Origin: Amia ocellicauda
Lineage: Eukaryota > Chordata > Actinopteri > Amiiformes > Amiidae
Reading direction: 5' to 3'
NCBI RefSeq assembly: GCF_036373705.1
Contig: NC_089866.1
Span: 1,202,501 to 1,266,500, forward strand
Length of the DNA stretch: 64,000 nucleotides
Below, in pieces: positions 57,561-64,000 of the stretch. Positions within the stretch are counted from its first letter, which is position 1. Each line of letters opens with the position of its first letter. The notes under the pieces are model-generated. The model was given only the letters and a program-made list of their open reading frames with translations. It was not told where the DNA came from and made no database searches. The translations under genes were made by a program, and so were the position numbers.

Positions 57561-60500
57561 GGGTCTTTATCTTAACGCGCGGTAGTACAGACTGGTGGAG
57601 ACCTGTTGTTTCACACAAATGCGTTTCTCTCTCTATATATAATTACATATATAATTGATTTATATCGACAGATATGAGCTGATCTGATAACAATAACACG
57701 CAAACTGCTCTGAAAAACAGCACAAATAAAAAACATTACGACACAGAAGAACACGTGTTCTGCTGGGGGGGTCTGGCACAAAGGCAGCGCTGCGGTGTGG
57801 CGGCGGGCAGACCCCCAGGCCAGCGGAAGGGGGTCGCGGTCGTGTCGGCGGTTCATGGCGGGTGGGTCCGGGTGTTCGGGACCCCCGGGCTGGGTTAGTT
57901 GAGGGTCTCGCCGCTGCGCTGGAGGAGGCGTGGCGCGGTGCAGACGGCGCAGTTGGAACGGACTCAGCTGCGGTTCTGCTCGGCTCCACCAATGGGAGCG
58001 CTGGGATTCTGCAGATCTGCGCAGCGCACTGTTTGCGTGGGAACAGCGCGTTATCAGAGTCCGGCGCTTTGCACTGATTTCCTATTATAACGAATACTTT
58101 CCGAGGTCCTGGTTTATCTCCCGACTGTTAGGTTTCAAAAGCCTGTTAAAAGGTTTTTTTCTTAAAATGTAATTGGTAGCTGTAGTAATAGTGACAGTTT
58201 TACACAAGAAATGTGATTGTAAAAAGTGGTTTTATTATATATATACCCTATAAATGCAGTCCTCAAATTAGGAAATCATATCCCTGGGCACAGATTCATG
58301 ACCTGTTGATCTTGGAGGGGGGGCAGAAGCACTTCTATACAAAGGATGTGCAACTATAGGACCGGTTTCACTCGGACCACAGGACGTCCGATCTTAAGAA
58401 CAAGTTCTCCAACCAAAAGGCATTCAGAAATGATCTGTGTACAACATAAAGAACAGGCTGCAGTAAAACAATACCTCTGGGCTGGAGTTTCACAAGTTCT
58501 CCTTTTCTGACGTTTCTGAGCCTTGGCCTCTGCAGGTACGTGTGCCCCCCACACAGAGGACCCCCTTCAACGGCACGAGACAGCCGTCATTTTGAAAGGG
58601 AGATTTTAAATGGCAGTGGATTGGATTGTCTGCTTCTCTCGCTTTCTTTTGAGTTTGAGCTCTCAGACAGCAGCTCGTCCCCAAGAACACATCTCTGGAA
58701 GTGACCCAGTCCAGTGCCCTCCACACCCCAGAGCTGGAGAGTAGATTGTCTGTGTAGCAGGTCATGGGCCAGGCTTGCACACGTGTATGAACCTGTATTG
58801 AATGTACAGAACCGCTCAGACTGGTCCCGAGGATGAGGGAAACAGGGCTTTTCACAGGGAGAGTCCCAGGTCACAGCCTGTCTGTAACATATGACCAAAT
58901 CCATGTTAAATTAAAAAGTATCAGTGTGGTGTTTCCCCTGCAACCACTCTGGGTTACTAACTTTAATACCGTTGTAAGGTTTTAAATCACACTTCTTGTG
59001 ACTCGGCAATGACCTATTTTAAGCCGCGCTTCATGTGGAGAGTGGAGGTGGTGTCTGACACCGCAGGAGAGGTTGTGTCTCTGAGGCCGGGGTGGACACA
59101 TACAGTGGGGTAGTGGCTCCTTATTCCTGCCGTTTCTGAACTGGAAGAGGGTGAAATGAATGAGAACCAGTTTCTGAGCTGATTTAGCCTGGGGGAGATT
59201 GAGCAGGGCAGGAAAACAAATGCACAAAACAGCTATTAAAGAACAAACCTTTATTTGGAAACGAGGATGGTGCAAACTAGTGCTTTTGACGGAGAGTTAG
59301 ACCTGGAAATGGACTTCTGTACTTTGACCCTGATCTGTGCTTCGAAAGGGTTCGAGGGAATCCCTGACAAGAGCTCCCAAAATAGCCAAATCGCTTATTC
59401 TGGTGATATAGTATTGCGCCGCTCTACACACACATACACACAGAGGAGTTACGCCCTGTTGTTGAGGAAAGGTGAGTCATAACTGGGTATTATGAATCAC
59501 TTCCACTTTGGCAGATAGCACATTCGTCCTTGGGTCTTTTCTTTGTAATATAAAAAAGAAACAAGACCAAACGCCCCAAGAAATCGATCACTCCCTGACT
59601 CTATTATTAGTGCTGTGAGGAGTGCGGCGGCTGCAGGGAACTCTCTTGGCACTATCAGCAAAAAATAAGTAACAGCTCTGATGAAGAGACAAAGGCTCCT
59701 TCTGAAGTAAGTAGTAAATTATTACAGAGGCTAGCTGATATGGGAGTGACGTGACCGTGTGGGCGCAGCAGTTTAAAGATCAAATGTTCTGCTGCCTTTG
59801 TGGAAAGCTGACCTGCATTGCAACGTGCCTTTAGGACGCTAGTGTGTTGTTACTGTGTGTGTGTGTGTGTACAGGTGCGTCTGTGTGTCTGAACAGTGGA
59901 CTTTTTCGACACATTGGTCAGCGATATCGGTCTTTAAATCCTGTGTGCTCCCTGCTGTGCAGTTTGTAACCTGTTGCTCTTGTCTAAGAGACAGGTTGAT
60001 TTAGTGTTTAAGATGTGTTAGGGATGCACAATAAGTCTTGTCTTGAGAGAAACTCCTTTGGACACAACAGAAACGTCTCCTCTCTCCACCTGGACGTCTG
60101 TCACCGGTGTGATATTAAGAACCGGTTTGTTGCCAGACTGAAGTTTTGCTAAGGAGCTTTTATGGCCGGAGTGTTTTTTTTGTGGCTGAAGAGACGTGGA
60201 GTGATGACTGCAGGTGTCCACGGTCCGTGTCTCACGCGTGTCAGACGTGCCACACTGTGTTTAGAAAAGTCACAGGGGAGAAGAATACAATAAATGAATG
60301 TATCAGTTTTTACTCCAGCCCCTTGCTTGTGAGGGAGGCTGCTGGGGGCTTTTTTTTCCACGTCTTTCCTCCCCCAGAGACCTGCGTTTGTCCCACGTCG
60401 TCATCTGTGGGCTTCACACCTCTTTGAACTCCTACTGCGCACACGTCTCCTCGTCAGCGTGCAGGGGAGTCGTCTACGTCTCTGCCACGCGGTTCCTTCC

Positions 60501-63500
60501 CTTCAGCCCATGCACTTCTCTTAAAGGGCTTAAATCACACTCCGGTTGACCTATTGGTCTCACGATCGTCTTGCCAACCTGAGATAAACCTGTCCACGGG
60601 AGCTCTTCTCCGACACCAGAGTGCATAGATTAACACACACACAGATGGCTGGGGATTTGTGAATGAGTTCCTCTTGCCTCAACCCTCCGAGTTGACAGAA
60701 ATCATAGTGAAACTCCCCGAGATCAGATCAGAGCTGCACTCTGGTTAGAACAGAAACTCCTCGGGGTTGTGTAGCCGTTTCTGTGGTTGAGGGCAGATTT
60801 CAAAATGATGGATCCGGAAATGAAACGACACAAATGGTGAGTGTGTTGGATGCTTGAGGAACTCTATAAAGACTAAACAGATGTGGCTACAGTAGATCAC
60901 AGTTAAAAGGCCCAAATGGAGATTCTCCCATGTAAATAAAAGCTGATTTTGTTGTTGTTTTCTCTGATATAAAACGGAAACTACCTGTGGAGAGCAGCGT
61001 GTCGAAGCATGTGAGCTATGCGTGGTCGGGAGAGACTAGAACATGTGCCTCCCGTGTGCTTCCCCCCCCCGCCACCCCACCCTTAGCCAGAGACTTACTG
61101 GATTTGAGAACAAACTACATTAGCATCTCTGTGGTTCTGGCTGCGGTGGAGGAGTCTAAGAATAAAAGTGTTTGTCATTGCTATTGGGCAACCTGTGGTC
61201 TGGAGTCAAACAGGAGGAAAGCCACCAGTGTTTCTGTCGAGAGCTAGGTGACCATACGTGTTTTTATCATCGCAGCACATTCCACACACGGGACAGGAAT
61301 GCCTGCTTTATTGTGACACGAGGAATGTTCGGCCGGCTCCGAACACGCCTCGTCTTCCTGCACATTCCAGTGTTCCCGCTTCAAAAACAGTCCCACCTCC
61401 CCTTCTCGGGGGTCCTGCTGCTCATTCCCACAGATTCCTGGACTTTTCCTTCCGTCCGGTAAAACAACAAGGACTGTCCAGGAAACCTCGTCGGGATGGG
61501 TGTGATTCCGTGCCCTTGCCTCTCGCTCTTACCAGTAAACAGCATGACTCATGGCTCCACTATGCGCTGCCTTTACGTAATTTTTTTTTTTTTTTTTTTT
61601 TTTCGATTGAGTCGTGTAACAGGAGGAGAACATTGTTTTCCGAATTGTCCTCCGCCTCCTCTGAGGGATGTGAGAGCCAGTGTTTCTGAGTGAATAAAAG
61701 CCGGCTAAGGGCCCACGGCGAGGTACCTGGCACTGCAGCCCGGCAGGAATGCGGGCCGTATTATTTCTGGTGTCTGTTGAAAGTGCACTTTAACAGACGA
61801 GAGAGAGAGGGTCTGATTCATAGCTGAGCTCGGTGAGGTAAGCTCTATATGCATTCCAGATGTGCAGGAGTTTTTTTCCTCTCCTGACTTGCTGTGTTTC
61901 TCAGTAAGATGTCAGTTTTATTTTATGTTTTTCAGTCTTTCGTCCTCTACGTACACGGAGCTGAGCACAGGATAGCAGGACTCGGATTACACACAGTAAT
62001 GCTCCGCTCCGACTCACTGGACGCCGTCCACGTTGTTGTTGCTGGCATCAGAGTAGTCATAACACAAGAGTCCCCTCCACGTCTGTTTTAATTACTCTTG
62101 TGCAGCAAAATCTCTCCCCACGGCGAGCGTTAAAAACAAAGATTGAAGCGATTAAGGTTACTGTGACAGCCCCTTCGTCTGGCCCAAGCTTCTCGCAATC
62201 CCGTCTTCTGCCCGTGTCAGAGGGCTGTCTTGTCTTCAGATGTGCTGGGAAAGGAGTTTCACTCTTCTTGCATCACCCCCCGACTGGAGAGCGCTCCTCC
62301 AAAAGCATGACTGGAATTTGAGCTCGGAGAAGAGGCAGTTTTCTCCCTGGACGGGTTTATGTGGCTTAGACTGATTTAGTTCTTCTTTGAATTGGTGTCC
62401 CTGCGGTGTGGCTCCTGTGTGGCGAGGAGCACCTACACAGAAGAGCCGCTCGACGTCTCTCACTGCTCTGTGTGTCGGGCACGGCAGTTAAATGTGTGAT
62501 CAATCAACGGGCTGGTGTTGACGTCCAACAGTGGACTGTCTTAGTGACTTTCTTATATATTCGTTCTGTGCTGATTTGACAGTTTCTTCCCCGATTCCAT
62601 CTCTGCGCAGGAGCTGTGTTCATTTAGTTCGGTTGGAAACGAGGCGAGGAAATAGCGAGGGATCGTTGAGAGCTCAGTCAGCAGCTGGAAGATTTGCCGA
62701 CTGCGCTGGAAGGCGAGTGAGTGGATTTCGATGGTGATGCAACAGGGGGTCATTGTGGAAAAGTGCTGAGGGGGAAGTCTAATGAGCATGCCGGCCGGAA
62801 AGGCCTATGCTCGGGCCCGTATGAAGTCTGGAGCAGGAGGAAACGCGTCTGGCACGTAATCCTGGTCTAAACCCAATGCACTTTGCATGGTCATCCCCCC
62901 CCCCATGCCTTTTCTTTTCTGTCATTCTTTCCACTCAGTTAAAGTAAACGAAAGTGCGGCGCAGAAACAATAGACGGAATTGTTTGAAAGAACTTGACAA
63001 AAAAAAACAAAAAACAATGAAACCGAGAGCCCCGCTGGCCCAGGGCGCTTGCGTTAGCGAGTGAAAGTGCTCTTTGATACGAGTGTGTTTGTGGTCACAC
63101 TTTCCCCGCAGAGGTCGGCAGCCCTGACTCACGGCGCGGTGGTGGGTGTGCGGAGCGTGGTGTGTGGGCGGCCCATTCCCAGACGGGGTTACGCTCGATC
63201 CGGGACGCGAGCGGCCTGGTCCCCCACAGAGCTGCTCCACGGGACAGGCGTAGCGGAGGCTTCCTAATGGGAAGCTCATGTCTGAGAGAATGTTATTGCT
63301 TAAAGAGCAACAGGAGGGGGCTGGGTTTTTCTTTCTTTTTCTAATATTTCTTTTTGTCTTTCTTTCTTTTTTCTTTTTCTCCTGAGCTGCGTTGATCAGA
63401 GATTGAAGGTGTTGGTTTTCCCGCTCTGTATTTACTCAGCGTTGTTATCCTCTTAAACACGCAGCTCAGCCCGAGTCGGCCCGAGTTTCTGGATGACTGT

Positions 63501-64000
63501 GTCGTGTGAGGAAACTGAAACGGAGGCTGCTGCACTCAATCTGTTTTTCAGTGATTGTTCTCAAGATATAAAACTAATAAAATTAATTCTAAATATTTAA
63601 ATAAAATAAAAATAATGGGGGGAGGATGTGGAAAGTCAGAGCAATGAGCCTCTTATCAGCTGTGATCAGAGCCCCCTGCCGTCCCACTGCCAACCCGCCC
63701 AGACCGTGGGCTTCAGAGCCGTGACTAAGCAGCCCATGATGCGCTGCCTGGTGACATTGTGACACACCGGTCACATCTCCCATGAGACTTCAGTTTAAAA
63801 AAGAATATATAACCCACCCCCATGCTGAATTTTGCCCACAGTTACAGAGCAGTCGTTTCTATGCGCAGAAGTGGTTACATTGTTAAAGTGAATAATTATC
63901 CAGAGGCAAATAATAAGCCTGGCATAGTCTGCGCCCCCCCTCTGGCACAGTTAGCCGTTACGGTTTGTAAAGCCGAGAGAAGGTGCCGAGATAACATCTG
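57561..64000 (+). other. Probable first intron of MAFK; no coding exon seen
   Basis: 6.4 kb with no exon I can support. It contains a second GC-rich patch at about 57,770-58,075 with a CCAAT motif near 57,988, a GT repeat at about 59,855-59,870, a poly(T) run at 61,581-61,603 and a pyrimidine-rich tract at about 63,327-63,382. The reading as a first intron follows only from the upstream donor and from synteny. Confidence 0.4.
61581..61603. repeat. Poly(T) tract
   Basis: 23 consecutive T. It could be the A-tail of an antisense retroposon, but no body is recognisable to the left. Confidence 0.9.

Noticed and set aside
61258-61689. 143-codon plus-strand frame containing poly-Phe
   Set aside because: Crosses a 23-T run, has no splice sites or homology, and lies in a probable intron.

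Overview
This is a vertebrate nuclear genome window, almost certainly from a ray-finned fish. Genes are split into many exons with canonical GT-AG introns. The intergenic DNA is rich in microsatellites, Tc1-type transposon debris, CR1/L2-type LINE tails and a fish-style SINE/LINE tail (…GTCGCCCTGGATAAGGGCGTCTGCC… followed by an AAT repeat). The style of these repeats, and a gene order close to human 7p22.3, suggest a slowly evolving non-teleost lineage of the gar, bowfin or sturgeon grade. That last point is inference from memory of repeat styles.

Layout: (1) 1-7.35 kb is non-coding, with microsatellites and a LINE 3' fragment. (2) 7,351-9,789 (-) is a three-exon paired-type homeobox gene of 282 codons. 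Its homeodomain is closest to UNC-4/UNCX, and it carries an OAR-like C-terminal motif. (3) 9.8-23.6 kb is a gene-poor interval with a 38-bp minisatellite, a broken PKN-type kinase exon, a dispersed repeat and stretches that look like conserved regulatory DNA. (4) 23,884-41,882 (-) is INTS1, the scaffold subunit of the Integrator complex. I resolved 46 coding exons that join in frame to 2,194 codons plus stop. (5) 44,196-53,912 (-) is a glycoside hydrolase family 31 acid alpha-glucosidase paralogue. Its 19 coding exons join in frame to 946 codons plus stop, with a membrane anchor, a trefoil domain and both catalytic aspartates. (6) About 56.9-57.6 kb is a CpG-rich promoter firing rightward, with a strong splice donor at 57,248/57,249. 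By synteny (INTS1 on minus, MAFK on plus, divergent in human) this is probably the non-coding first exon of MAFK, and 57.25-64 kb would be its first intron. MAFK coding sequence is not in the window.

The genes are independent transcription units rather than one pathway: a developmental transcription factor, a ubiquitous nuclear RNA-processing scaffold, a lysosomal or membrane glucosidase, and a small-Maf promoter. I did not find evidence for a new multi-gene system. The most unusual items are the UNC-4-like homeodomain joined to an OAR-like tail, a 124-bp quasi-palindrome in an alpha-glucosidase intron, an INTS1 splice donor that abuts a LINE tail, and an 18-bp perfect palindrome with a Maf-element core at the putative MAFK promoter.
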